Of a DNA stretch of 64,000 nt, positions 1 to 11,224 are shown piece by piece; positions within the stretch are counted from its first letter, which is position 1; every line of letters begins with the position of its first letter. This stretch comes from Prototheca cutis (lineage: Eukaryota; Chlorophyta; Trebouxiophyceae; Chlorellales; Chlorellaceae): positions 5,336 through 69,335 of the forward strand of contig BCIH01000004.1 in the NCBI GenBank assembly GCA_002897115.2, read 5' to 3'. The translations under genes and the position numbers were made by a program. The notes beneath the pieces are model-generated. The model did no database searches and was not told the DNA's origin. It saw only the letters and a list, made by a program, of their open reading frames with translations.

Positions 1-34
1 CACACACACACACACACACCACACCACACCACAG
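1..34. repeat. CA-rich microsatellite ending at a splice acceptor
   Basis: The window opens in a CA repeat that degenerates into CCACA units and ends in a CAG acceptor at 32-34. It is therefore most likely the 3' end of an intron of the tRNase Z-like gene that follows. Confidence 0.7.
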
Positions 35-590
35 GTCCGGGAAGCTGGACGCCGACCGTGCTCTTGAATTGGGCGTCGTTCGGGGCCCGGACTTTAGGAC
101 ACTCAAGGAGGGCCAGGCCGTGCGCACGCCTGGCGGGCGGATCGTCCAGCCTGAGGAGGTGCTGGGCGCCGCGGCCCGAGGCCGGCGGGTCGTTGCGCTG
201 CCGGACGTCAGCCGCGGGCCGGGACAGCCGCCGTTGCCGGTACTGGGGACGGCCACCCGACAAGGCACGGGCTTCCCGGTCTCGACGGCGGCAGGGAACA
301 CAAAGGTCCAGCCCACTGCCGTGCCGTGTGACCTGCTGATCGCAGGCTTCAGCGCCACGGGGCGTGAGGAGGACCTCGACACAGCTGCTGATGTGGCGCG
401 GCGAGCAGAAGCGCGGGAGCTGGTGGTCTGGGCTCGGAGGCCCGCAGTGCAAACCGCTCTGGAGCGGCCGGCAGTCAGAGAAAGCGTGTTCAGGTGCATC
501 TGTTGGGACAGGCAAAAGGGCCAGGCAGTATGCCGGGCAGGGGGGGATACTCCCAAGGGCGTGTTTCTCTGCAGCCACAGCCAGTATTGA
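35..590 (+). CDS. tRNase Z-like protein, 3' coding part (5' end outside window)
   Basis: The open frame from 35 begins GKLDADRALELGVVRGPDF and continues with LKEGQAV and a VQPEEVLG stretch. This is the arrangement that follows the flexible arm in ribonuclease Z (tRNA 3'-end endonuclease; typical pattern GPxFGxLKxGxxV...PEDVLGPPRPGRKVV). A later segment, CDLLIAGFSATGREEDLDTA, lines up with the family's CDLLVHEATY...HST block. The expected metal and catalytic residues are absent: GDT is read as LPD, HEAT as AGFSAT, and the HF near the end as WA. The protein is thus either an inactive paralogue, the non-catalytic half of a long-form enzyme, or a decayed gene. The true 3' exon border is uncertain; the frame simply runs to a stop at 588-590. 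Earlier exons lie upstream of the window. Confidence 0.5.
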
Positions 591-1890
591 ACATGCCGCA
601 ATCGCTTCCGCTCCCACAACTATCGAGCAGGCGCATCCGAGAGGCGGCGGGCATGCCTCACCTGCCAATCAGCCTGGCCGGCATGCATGATGTGTACGAC
701 ATCCCCCGAGCCCCATTCGAAGACTGATGCTCGGGAACTGTCCACGCTGTCATCCGCGGCAGCGCAGCAGCACACGCATCCCTCCTGGACATCCAATGCC
801 ACTTGTGATGTACAAGATGCAGTGGTGTTGTCGAGTGTCCGCGATATTGTTGTCAATGCACGAACTCGACCGAAGAGAAGAATGGTAGGACCTGGAGAGA
901 CTGCCTTGGCGTGAAATCGCTCTCATCTCTCTCACCAAGCGATCGATCAGGCTATGGGAGCGAGCCGGGGCGAATCTACATCAACGGCAGAAAATGATGA
1001 AACCTTGTCGAGATTCGCCGATTCCCACCTGCACAGCAAGGGCATGTCTCTCGAACAAAGTGCCTGTTGGACCACATTCCCCGGCCACGCCGCTCAGAGA
1101 ATGGGTTGGGTCCCTTTTTGGCAGCAGGACAGGTCGTGCCAACCCACGTCCCTACCACAGGGAGCAGACTCCCACGGTGGTGTGCCACGGTCTGCTGCGC
1201 TGCACCAATAAGGAGTGCCGCCCCCGGAAAGGCGAGCATCGTCTCTGGAACAGAGACTCGATGGCGTGTCTGAACACGAGGCACATTGTGCAGAGCCTGC
1301 GGAAGACCGGCCAGCGGCCTCTGCGCTTCCAGCGCCACAGTGCTGATGAACGTCCATCCATCCATCATGGGGGGTTATAGCCTTCCCAACTGGGGGTGGG
1401 AACCTCCGGGCTTCCTTCCCTCCCCCGGAAAAGGAAAACAGCCCCGGGGGTGGTCCATCATTGAGGTAGTCCACCTTCCTCTTGCCCTGTGGGGGGTGAA
1501 AATTCACAGCCACCAGTGATGCCCAGCAACCCCCGGGGTGATGTGACGCTGTTGCTGGCTGAGCTGGTAGCATTATTTTTGCCCTGCACGGCATCCCATC
1601 CAGCGGTCTGACTTGCAGAAAACACAGTAGTTCCTGATGGGGAAAAGCAATTGTTGAAACTGATATTTCAATCGCATGTCCTCCTGGAACACATGGTAGA
1701 ATTGCGCCTCGTTCTGGATGAGCTGTTAAACATTTTATCGATGTTGGCGCGGGCGCACCAGGATTTACAGAGGAAGCGTTGGAGTAGCTTGCCCGTCATG
1801 CAAGGCACAAAAGAATCCCGATCGGCCATGAGGCCTGCAAAAATTGTATTTTCATATTCCCAAGAGAGATCAAGTATCGTAAGTCTCGTC
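591..1890. other. no gene recognised
   Basis: Only short overlapping open frames without recognisable motifs are present. Around 1380-1520 the sequence is rich in CCCGGGG-type palindromes. It probably holds the 3' untranslated region of the upstream gene and the promoter of proA. Confidence 0.5.
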
Positions 1891-4779
1891 ATGACGGCCG
1901 ACGGGATGACGACGCCAAGGGTGCGTGGTCGGAGAGCAGAACACGTGCTGCAAGTTGGCCCTGCGTCAGATGTGGCAGGTGCACCCGTTCCAACACATGC
2001 CAACTTCCAACCCACTGTTGTATTGATCATAGGATGCGGCGGTTGCTGCACGTGCGGCCTCCAGGCAGCTGCAGGCTCTCAGCTCCGAGGAGCGGGTGGG
2101 CATCCTGAACGCCATTGCCGAAACGCTGCTTCAGCACACGGACGACATCCTGGCCGCGAATGCGGAGGACGTGGAGGCGAGCACGGGAAAGATCAGCGAC
2201 GCCCTGTTGCAGCGGCTCATCATGAAGCCTGCTAAAATTAAGCAGCTTGCAGGTGCGCTGGGTTCTGGGTTGGAATAGATGACTGTGTGCATGGCAGGCG
2301 GGACGAGGGTGCTCGCGGCAGGCATGAGACGAGCTGTGCTTCCGCAAGGAGTATGGACTCAAACGAAGCCACTGCGAGTACTCGCATGTTTGCAGAGAGG
2401 GTCATTGCCGCGTGGTGCCCGCTTTCAATTTTGCGAGACCGCACAGGGCTCTGTGTCTGACCATGAGCACTTGATGTCTCACTACCACCACCCACCAGCT
2501 GCACCGTTTCCATATTCCTCTCGTCTGAGCCCACCTGCTTCTATNCCCTGACACCTCATACACCCTCTTGTGCAGAGGGCATCCGGTCCATTGCCCAGCA
2601 GGACGAGCCACTGGGGCATGTGCTGTCGGCCACCCAGATTGCCGAGGGCCTGGAGCTTCACAAGATCTCGGTGCCCATTGGCGTGCTGCTCATCATCTTC
2701 GAGGCGCGCCCCGACGCGCTGCCGCAGATCGTCTCGCTCGCCATTCGCTCCGGCAACGGCCTGCTGCTCAAGGTGCCTGGGGAGAAGGTGGTGTTTGTGC
2801 ATGTGTGTGTGTGTGCGTGGGGTTGGGGGGGCACATGTGTTGGGATCCCGGACCTGTTGTACATCCTGCAAGGCGCAATCGCGCCTGTTGTACACCCTGG
2901 ACACCCCCCACCCAAAAAAATATCAGGGCGGCAAGGAAGCGTCGCGGACAAACGCACTGCTGCACAAGCTGATCTGTGATGTTCTGGAAAGCAAGGCGCC
3001 CAGCGTCGGCGCGGGGCTCGTGGCGCTGGTGACCAGCCGTGACGACATCGATGCCCTCCTGAAGCTGGATGATGTCATCGATCTTGTCATCCCCCGCGGT
3101 GGCAACGCCCTGGTGTGTTTGTGAGGGCGTGTGCTCTTTGTGTGGAGGGGGTGATTCTGTGCTTGTGCGGGGTTGGACCAGAGGCGTACGGATCATGGGC
3201 TCCCGCAAGGCAATGACCCGACAGAAGCATTTTGGCAATCTCCCTGGGACTGGACGACAATAAATCCAACATATCACTGTTCCACCACACCTTTTAAATT
3301 CTGCCAGGTTTCATACATCCAGCGTTCCACCCGGATCCCGGTGCTGGGCCACGCCGATGGCATCTGCCACGTCTACATTGATGCAGATGCCGACCCGGCC
3401 AAGGCCATCGCCATTGCCCTGGACTCCAAGCAGGATTACCCGGCGGCCTGCAATGCCGGTACGCTTGTATGGGAGGGTGGTGGGGTGGGTGGGGGTGCTA
3501 TGGAAGCGGCAAGTATCGGAGGGTGTGCCAGTACTGTCCAGCAATGGCTCACCGCATGCAAAGGGCGCTGCGTCATTCACGTATTGCTTCACCAACTAAC
3601 CGGCAGCCGAGACGATCCTGGTCAACGACCAGCTGGCCGATACACTGGCGCCCAAGCTGCTCGAGGAGCTGAAGAACGCGGGTGCGCAGTGCTTGCCGTC
3701 GATTCGATTCTGTACTTGGAGTGTGGAGATGCAGTTCCGGGACTCTGTGATAGTTTCTTCTTTTTTTGGTGGGAAGCTTGTCGCCCGCAGACCGGCCTGG
3801 GTAGGTATCCCTCCCTGACTGCTCGCTCTCATTCCTGCTTTAAAGCCGCCACCCCTAACCTCTCCCCGTGCCCCCAGGCATTACCGTGCATGCGGGCCAC
3901 CGGGCGGCCAAGAAATACGGCCTGCCACACGCCCAGTCCATGCGGCACGAGTATTCGTCCCTGGATGTCGGTTTTGAGCTCGTGGACGGCGTCCAAGCTG
4001 CCGTGGACCATATCCACGCCAACGGCAGCGGCCACACCGAAGTCATCGTTACGGGTGCGTGTCATGTGTGTGTTGCAAATGTGCCTGTGTGTGTGCGTCT
4101 GTGTATGTGCGTGGTCGGGCCATGCTTTGCGGTGGGTGCATGCGCGGCTGCTTGGTCGATGGGATACGGGCGGCCTCTGTCTGCCACTTCCTCGCAACAA
4201 GCGCCGAGTATCCCTATCAAATGCCACGTGCCAACCAACGAATGAATGAGTGAATCACGCTCTCGGCAACCCAACCCCGGCAGAAAATACCGACACGGCG
4301 GAACGGTTTCTCGGGCAGGTGGACGCGGCATGTGTGCACCACAACGCCTCTTCCCGCTTCTCCGACGGTTTCCGCTACGGCCTGGGTGCAGAGGTGCGAG
4401 CTGGTTGGGATGGCACGAGTGTGCACGGGGTCAAAAAGCCGCGCGCAGGTGTCGCGTGGACGGCAGACACAGCGATGCAAGACTTTCGCGCCGGCGCAGA
4501 CGACGGATGATGGACGGGGGGTGGGGGGACAGCGCGCTGCGATACTGTGCTCTTTGGAGACATGGAACAACAAAGCTTCATCACCCAACCCCTCACCCCC
4601 GCCACGCAAACCAACGACAGGTGGGCATCAGTACGGGCCGGATCCATGCGCGGGGCCCCGTGGGTGTGGAGGGCCTCCTCACCACCAAGTTTGTGCTGCG
4701 TGGCAATGGCCAGCTGGTACAAAAGGACCAGGGCGTCAAGTACACGCACGTAAAGAGGGATCCTGCCACACTGCAGTGA
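1891..4779 (+). CDS. proA: gamma-glutamyl phosphate reductase (glutamate-5-semialdehyde dehydrogenase), stand-alone ProA
   Basis: This enzyme reduces gamma-glutamyl phosphate to glutamate-5-semialdehyde, the second step of proline synthesis. Nine exons fit: 1891-1920, 2033-2252, 2576-2772, 2927-3112, 3308-3458, 3607-3681, 3878-4054, 4284-4393 and 4621-4779. They give 434 aa with phase kept throughout. Seen motifs are [17 protein letters not shown] at the start, [55 protein letters not shown], the DYPAACNA block carrying the catalytic Cys, [36 protein letters not shown] and [15 protein letters not shown]. The length matches bacterial ProA (about 420 aa), and no glutamate kinase domain is seen upstream. 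It is therefore not the fused P5CS of land plants. The first exon ([10 protein letters not shown]) is inferred from a GTGCGT donor and matching phase. No organelle targeting peptide is evident, so the cytosol is likely. Confidence 0.93.
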
Positions 4780-5092
4780 TACTGTTCCCTTGGTGTGTGG
4801 GACCAGGCAGGTGATCACGTAATCTCACGGCGACCCTCACTCCCCTTTGTCCGTACCCCGCCCTCTTTGATATCATTCCCAAAATGTGTGTCCGTTCGTT
4901 TCATGAAATACATGGGTATTAAAGGAAAGAGATTCAAGCTATTTGATTGTGCTCATATTCGACCTGCTCTCGAACTCGACGCGGGGAGGTGGGGGCGCCA
5001 AGGACGACAACAAGCACCACCATGACAGTGCCGCAGCAGCGTGATCCACGCAAAAAATCTATATGGATATTCGGTAAGGGAGTGCTCGGATA

Positions 5093-6099
5093 ATGTCGGT
5101 GCATTATAGTATCCCCCACAGGGCACTTGGCCTTTGTGTGTGGAAAGCGTGGAGCCCTTGCTCATGATGGCGCAGGCTTTGGCAGCTTGGTGCACAGTCC
5201 GGGGTTTGCTTACGCCACGCGGGTGGAGGGGTACATCCGGGGCTACCGCCGAGTGTTCTGGCAGGGTTCCACGGATCACAGAGGTGTGCCTGGAGCCCCA
5301 GGCCGCGTGGTGACCCTGCATGAAGAGCCAGACGCCCTAGCGGTGAGGGGCGCGCACCACTTTCTGAGGGTGGCGTGGGGAGCAAGGGTCGAGTTGCGTG
5401 CCTGCACTGTGGGGTCTGGTCAACCCATTCCCAGGAATCGCAGTTCCTGAAGACATGCACGGATATTTCTTTGACATGCGCTTTCAATGCCTGCAGTGGG
5501 GCATGGCATACGAGCTGGCTGGGACGCCTGAAGAGCAGGAGGCCACCCTGCACTACCTGGAGTGGCGGGAGAAGCAGTATGACCAGCGCCGGCACGTCCA
5601 GGTGTGGGGTCGAGACCCGAACGCGGCAGCCCCCGAGGTGGAAGACGCGCTGGTGTACATTGCAGGGCCGGACAAGGCAAGCAACCCAGACTATCTTGGC
5701 CCGGCGCCCGTGGACGAGATTGCACACACCATTGCCACGGCCGTGGGCCCATCGGGGCCCAACCACGTCTACCTCTTCCGCCTAGCCCGCTCCCTCCGTG
5801 AGGTTGGTGCTCTTGGGTGTGGGGTGGGTGAATCGAGTGCGTACATCGGGTGGAGGGCAGGAGGAATGCCATAGCGATCGCTTGACTGTCCAACCCTTAT
5901 GCCGCAGCATGACATGCCTGATCCGGACGTGTTCCAGCTGGAGAAGGCGGTGCACCAGCGAATGGGCGAGCTCGGGCTGGAAAGTGCGACGCTGGACACC
6001 CCTTCCAACCCCATGGCAGACCACAAGCTGTACTGGGAAACCCTGGCACCAGGAGCGAGGCGATTGGAGACGCCACAAAAAAGCGAGGCGGCAGAGTAG
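5093..6099 (+). CDS. ChaC-type gamma-glutamylcyclotransferase
   Basis: ChaC proteins cleave glutathione to 5-oxoproline and Cys-Gly in the cytosol. Four exons (5093-5135, 5176-5342, 5497-5802, 5908-6099) give 235 aa. The glycine-rich substrate loop is FGSLVHSPGFAY, followed by RVEGYIRGYRRVFWQGSTDH and PGRVVTL, which is very typical of the family. WGMAYELAGT and YLEWREKQYD follow, the Glu of the last block being the expected catalytic acid. LVYIAGPDKASNPDYLGPAP and a DxDVFQLEKAV C-terminal helix complete the fold. The first exon (MSVHYSIPHRALGL) is inferred from a phase-compatible GTGTGT donor and is less sure than the rest; the usual FGYGS would read CFGS here. Its partner pathway, glutamate/proline metabolism, is represented by proA just upstream. 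Transcription converges on eIF3a. Confidence 0.9.
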
Positions 6100-6623
6100 A
6101 CCGTGACCACTCATGCGTCCATGTGTTTTTCTTCTGGGGCAGTCACTTGCCGCCTGGAGTCCACATCAAAGTGTAGGTTGCATGTTCTTAGAAACAGAAT
6201 TCACTGGAACGACAAAGACGACTCCACTATTGCATCGCTGCTGAGTAAATCTGTGCCTTGTCCCTTCCGTGAAGTGCATGCCAGACGTTCTTTCTTTCAT
6301 TTGCGGGGACTGCAGACTACCCCTGCTCCAATTGCGGCATTTCCTTTCGATGACTCTCTTCATCAGTATCTCGTACATCGCAGCTCAGCTGTGATCCTGG
6401 TGCTGCTGGCCATTGTGAGCCCCACGCCACTACTCATATCCCCCGGCAATGTTGAGAATCATACACCGAAAACGATTGACGCACGCCAGATTGAGCTGGT
6501 TGCAAGCACAGCAGCGCGCTTACTAGTGGCAAACCACGCAGGGCTCAAACATGCGACGCCAGGAGGCCATGCATCGAATGGAACCCTTTCCCTGTCTGAA
6601 CTCGGAACGCCAGCAAATCAAGC
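6100..6623. other. convergent intergenic region
   Basis: This lies between the ends of the ChaC gene (+) and the eIF3a gene (-). It is AT-richer than the flanking exons and has no recognisable coding motif. It probably holds the two 3' untranslated regions. Confidence 0.6.
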
Positions 6624-9600
6624 TCACCACCGGTCACCGGTGCGGCGCTGCTGGGGCGGCGGGGGCGGCGCGGCGCCCGCGCCCCTGCGACTGGGCGGCA
6701 CCCAGGCCCCCGAGGGCTTGCCCTCGGGCTTGGCACCTTCGGCCGCGGGTGGCGGCTGCTCGCGCTGGCCGGCGGGCCTCCAAGGCTGGGCTGCAGGGCC
6801 CGGACCCCCTGCGGGCGGGGCACCTGCACCCACACGAGCAGTCGGTGGTGGCGCCGCGGCACCGCCTGTGGCACCGGCCCTGCGGCGGTGGATCGGAACG
6901 TAGCTCCCGCCCGCGGGCTCGGCGGCGGCCGCAGCGGGCGCGGCACCGTTGGCGGGGGCGGCAGCACCAGCAGCAGCAGGGGCTGCTCTGGACGCCGCAG
7001 GCGGCCCTGCGGCAATGCCGGCGCGCTCCGCGGCGCGCTTGGCCTCGATCTCGGCCTCGCGCTTGCGCTGCTGCTCGGCAATCTCGTCGAGACGGCGCTG
7101 GCGCTCCACGGCCTCGCGGCGACGGCGCTCAGCCTCGAGTGCGGCTGCCTCCTCCTCCTCCACCTTGCGCTTGGCCTCAATCTCGACGCACGCGCGGCGC
7201 ACGTACTCGCGCCGGCGGGCCAACTCACGCTCCGCAGTGCGACGCGCCCGCGCCTCGTCCGCCGCCTTTTTCTTTGCCGCCTGATACGAATTGTTTTGCG
7301 GTTGATTCGTTGATCGGAGGCCGTGGCCCAGCCACGGTCCAGACCGGCAACGCGCCCGTTCACACCCACACATGCGCACGCGCGCACACATCCACAGGAA
7401 CGCACATCCATTAAACCCTCCAAACAAAAACTCCCCTACACACCAGGCGGGCAGCAAATTCTTCGGCGCGGCGGGCCTGGACCTGCTCCGCAAACGCGGC
7501 GCGATCGGCGGCGAGCGTGGCCAGCCGGGCCTTGGAGATGAGGTCGGCCTCCCAGCCGGCGCGATGGGCGGCGGCGGCGGCGGCGGCCGCTTCGGCGTCC
7601 GCTTCCGCCTCGAGTGCGGCACGGTCGGCCCACGCCCGCGCCAGCAATGGCGCTTCCTCCTCGCGCCGTGCGCGCTCGGTGTGGTCGAGCGACTTGGCGA
7701 CGCGAGCCAGCTTCCGGGCGGCTGCCTCGGCGGCCTTTTGGGCCTCGGTGCGTGCCTCCTGCGTGACGGCCGCGGCGTCCAGGCGCTCGCCCTCGCCGAT
7801 CTTTTTGCCCTTGGACACAAGGAAGCTCTTCAGCTCTTCCTGCTCGCGCTCCTCCAGCTCGCGTGCGAGGCGCTCGGCCTCGCGGCGAGCGCGGTCTGCG
7901 GCCTTGCGCCGCTCCTCGGCTTCGCGAGCCGCGGCCTCGGCCGCCGCGCGGGCTTCTTCCGCCGCACGCTCGCGGCTCAGGGCCGCGGCCTCGGCTTCTT
8001 CCTTGCGCCGCTCGATCAGGCGCTTGCGCGACAGCGCGACGCGGTTGGCATCAGCCGCTGACGCGGCAGCACGGGCGGCGGCGGTGCGGGCCGCGGTCTC
8101 CGCGGCCGCACGGGGCGCGGCGTCCAGACCGGCCTTGGCAGCCACGGGCGAGGCCAGCGCTGCTGCCAGGCGAGCAGCGAGCTCGGCGATGTGGCCACGC
8201 TGCGTGGGGGCACCCAGCTCACGCCCTCCAAAACGGACGGTCCCATTCAAGTGGTCGAAACGCGCGGCATAGTACCCCGCGCGCACGCCCTCGACCACGA
8301 GCGCCTCGGCCGCACCCGGGGCCGCAAACGGCGCCAGCGCCGTCAGCGTCGACACGCGCATGACCGAGTAGACGGCGCCCAGCTGGCGGACGGTCCGCGC
8401 CAGCGCCACACGCTGCAGTGCGGGCACATAGACGGTCAGGTTGACGTCGACCACCTCACCAGCCAGCTCGACGCGGGCGGCGGATCCCAGCGCGTGCGGC
8501 AGGCGCTCCAGCAGCGGGGTCAGCCGCGCGCAGAGGGCCAGCGGGTCGGCCTCGCCCTCCAGCACCGCGTGCACCTCGCGAACAACGGCGGGTGCCGTGG
8601 CCAGCGCCCCGCGCCGCGCCGCGTCGTCCAGCAGCCCTGCGCGAGTCAGCGCTGCTGCCGCTCCAATCCCGGCCGCGCCGCCGCGGGCGGCGGCGCCCGG
8701 CGCGAAACCCAGCACCGCCGCCATCTTGGCCGCGCGCTCGGCCTCCACCGCCGGGTTGACGGCACTGGGCAGTGACCCGGCAAAGCTGCCGTCGCTGCCG
8801 GCCCGCACGCCCTCGTACGGCATCACAGCCAGTGCGGACAGCACCACGTTTGCCGCCAGCGCCGCCGACACCGTCGCTGTGGGTTCGGGGGTGGTGTCGT
8901 TAGAGTCGGAAGCAGGCTCCCCCGCGACGCCATCGACGGCGCCGTCCTCACCGGCAACGATCACCGAAGACGGCAGGGTGCCGGCGCAGGCGGCGAGGCG
9001 GTTCCAGGCCGCGGCGTTGTACAGCGCGGCGCCCGACCGCGTAAACACCTGGGTCAGGCGGGTGTAGTAGGCGGCGGCGTGCGCGGGGCGCAGGCGCCCC
9101 GCGCCGCGTGGGGCCAGGGCCAGCAGGCCCTGGATGTCCTCCACGGTGCGGAAGGCTTCGGCCCAGAGTTCCAGGTCGCACGCGCCGCGCAGCTGGTCAA
9201 AGCGCATGCCCAGACACAGCTCCCAGCTGGCCGGGTTGGACAGGTCGGTGCGGTGCTGCTGCGGCTGGTCACGGTACTTGACCAAGTTGGACAGGTGGTT
9301 CCGCAGGATGTCGCACAGCCGCCGAAACTCAGTCGGACGATGGTGCGCGCGGCAAAACGCAAACGCGCGCCCCGCCGCCGCCGCGTACAGCGCTTCCAGC
9401 CGCGCGTTGTTGCGAAGCACGTCCAGCGCCGCGCGCAGCGTCTCCCACAGGAATTTGAACCAGGGGGTCGCAAGCTCGCGGTCGGTGCGGTCCGCGGAGC
9501 GCTCGCCGGAGACGTAGCTCAGCTGCAGCTCCTCGGGGGACGCATCGGCCTCCAAATCAGCCACGTCGTCCAGCGCCGCGGCGGCAGCCGCACGCGCCGC

Positions 9601-10414
9601 CTCAGCGCGGGCAGACGCCGTGTCGATCAGGTGGTTGACGACGAGCTCCAGGCTGCCCACATTCATGCCCTGCACCGTGTTGCGGTAGTTGATCAACGCA
9701 TCCTTGCACTTGCGACCAGACTTGGTCTCCACACACAGGTCAATGTGCTTGAGCATGACCTGCACCAGTTTTGGTGGGTTTTGGGGGGAAGGGTATGTGC
9801 TGGTGGGAAGGGAGGGGGGCCAAGCATTAAATGGGGGACTCAAATGGCGTCAAATAGTGGGGGGCATCTGTGGCCGGCTGTGTGCCCAGCGGGGGATTCA
9901 TGGCACAAGCAGTCGTGGCAACTCCTGTCCATGACCAAAACATGTGTAAATGAACATGGCGATACGTGCTGATCCGGCAGACGCCATGGCGCTTACGGGC
10001 CCAGGCCATGTCCCCACCCACACCTCCCACCCCACCCACACCCCTTCCACATCACCACCACCGACCTGCTCCAGTGCCTTGTTCCAGTTGCGCTGGTGGC
10101 GCTTGTTGGTAATCGTGTCATGGAGCGTCTGCAAAGCATTCTGCACCTGGCCGACCTGCAGGGGGATGGGGCGCGCAGAGGAGCACGCTCAGTCATCACC
10201 ATGCCTCACGAGACGGGGTCCCCCCTGCCCTCCCTGCGCACCCTCACGCCCAGCCCAATGGCTCCACACAAACCCCCCAGTGCGCAAAAAGCTGCGCACA
10301 GGATGTGGGCCCGAGGCCCTTCACGCCCCTTACCCCGATCAGTTCCTCGGCGCGCTTGAGGCTGTTCTCGGGCTTGAGGGAGACGCCGCCCCCGCCCCTG
10401 TAGCGGTTCGCCAT
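6624..10414 (-). CDS. eIF3a: eukaryotic translation initiation factor 3 subunit A
   Basis: This is the scaffold subunit of eIF3, which binds the 40S subunit in the cytosol. Four exons (10414-10334, 10155-10066, 9759-7444, 7280-6624) give 1047 aa in phase. The start reads MANRYRGGGG...ENSLKRAEELI, the hallmark N-terminus of the family. LQTLHDTI, HIDLCVETKSGRKCKDALIN and YRNTVQGMNVGSLE follow. The PCI region ends near residue 565 at YYAARFDHLNGTVRFG. Residues from about 600 to 940 form a long charged helix rich in Arg, Glu and Ala, the spectrin-like segment. The C-terminus is low complexity with Pro, Ala and Gly, ending in SRRGAGAA and QQRRTGDRW. The very GC-rich reverse strand produces long antisense open frames that are only shadows. 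The intron at 9760-10065 is the longest in the gene. Confidence 0.96.
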
Positions 10415-11224
10415 CCTGGCCTTTTCAAGCCACGGAGGCCAATCCTAAACAGTGAAATGAATTCACAGAGAGGGCGAGCTCGCGCAGGCCTGACGCTGAA
10501 GGAGGCGATGGCAGTGACTGTGCGGTGGTGGGAGGGCGGCTTTTTTGGCGGGGCGCCGAAGCTCCGCCATTGAATGCGATGCAAAAACAAGAGCGCTTCG
10601 CCCACTGTGTGGCCCGCTCCCTTTCCCAGTTGTTGGTGCAGCAACTCATCTGGTTTGATAAGCATGTACAGTCCGATCAAATACCTCGGTGTACACAAAG
10701 AACGCGAGCAGAACGGTGGACGACCCTCGTCAACCAGTTTCGAAGGGGCTCCCCGGTATTTAGAGCCGGTATCTGCGTCCCGGGCGGCGTGAGCACACGA
10801 TTCTATCGCAAGTTTTCTCAAACATGTGTACATGATGCACTGTTATGTCCGCATTTGGATAGATGTTTGTGATTTTCCTGGTCCATAGGGCCCTGGACTG
10901 GAAGTTGGTCCGCCTGTGGGAAGGATTCCAGTGCACCGGCAACAGCGCACGATGACATGGCAACCCTGAGACCGAAGACTACGCGTTGCGACGTGTCATG
11001 CACGCACATGTGCCACCTAGACACTCCATCTTTGCTGAGGGCGCAGTATCCTATCGTATCTATCACACGCACCCAGTGCCAGCCAGCAACCCAGCAGGGC
11101 CCAACAAGGGGCATGAGGCCAGGCTTCAGACTGCTGCGTCAGGCAACTCTGCAAGCAAGGCGCCACCGGCACACGAAATCCTCTTATGATGAAACTGCTG
11201 CTGTGCACACATGCATGCATGCGG
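10415..11224. other. intergenic region between eIF3a and UBE2S-type gene
   Basis: It should contain the eIF3a promoter just above 10414 and the 3' untranslated region of the E2 gene. An ATGCATGC run sits at 11211-11222. No coding motif was recognised. Confidence 0.5.

Noticed and set aside
7372..9972. Several long plus-strand open frames opposite eIF3a
   Set aside because: They are antisense shadows of a GC-rich, Arg/Ala/Glu-coding exon; no family motifs, while the minus strand encodes eIF3a in full.
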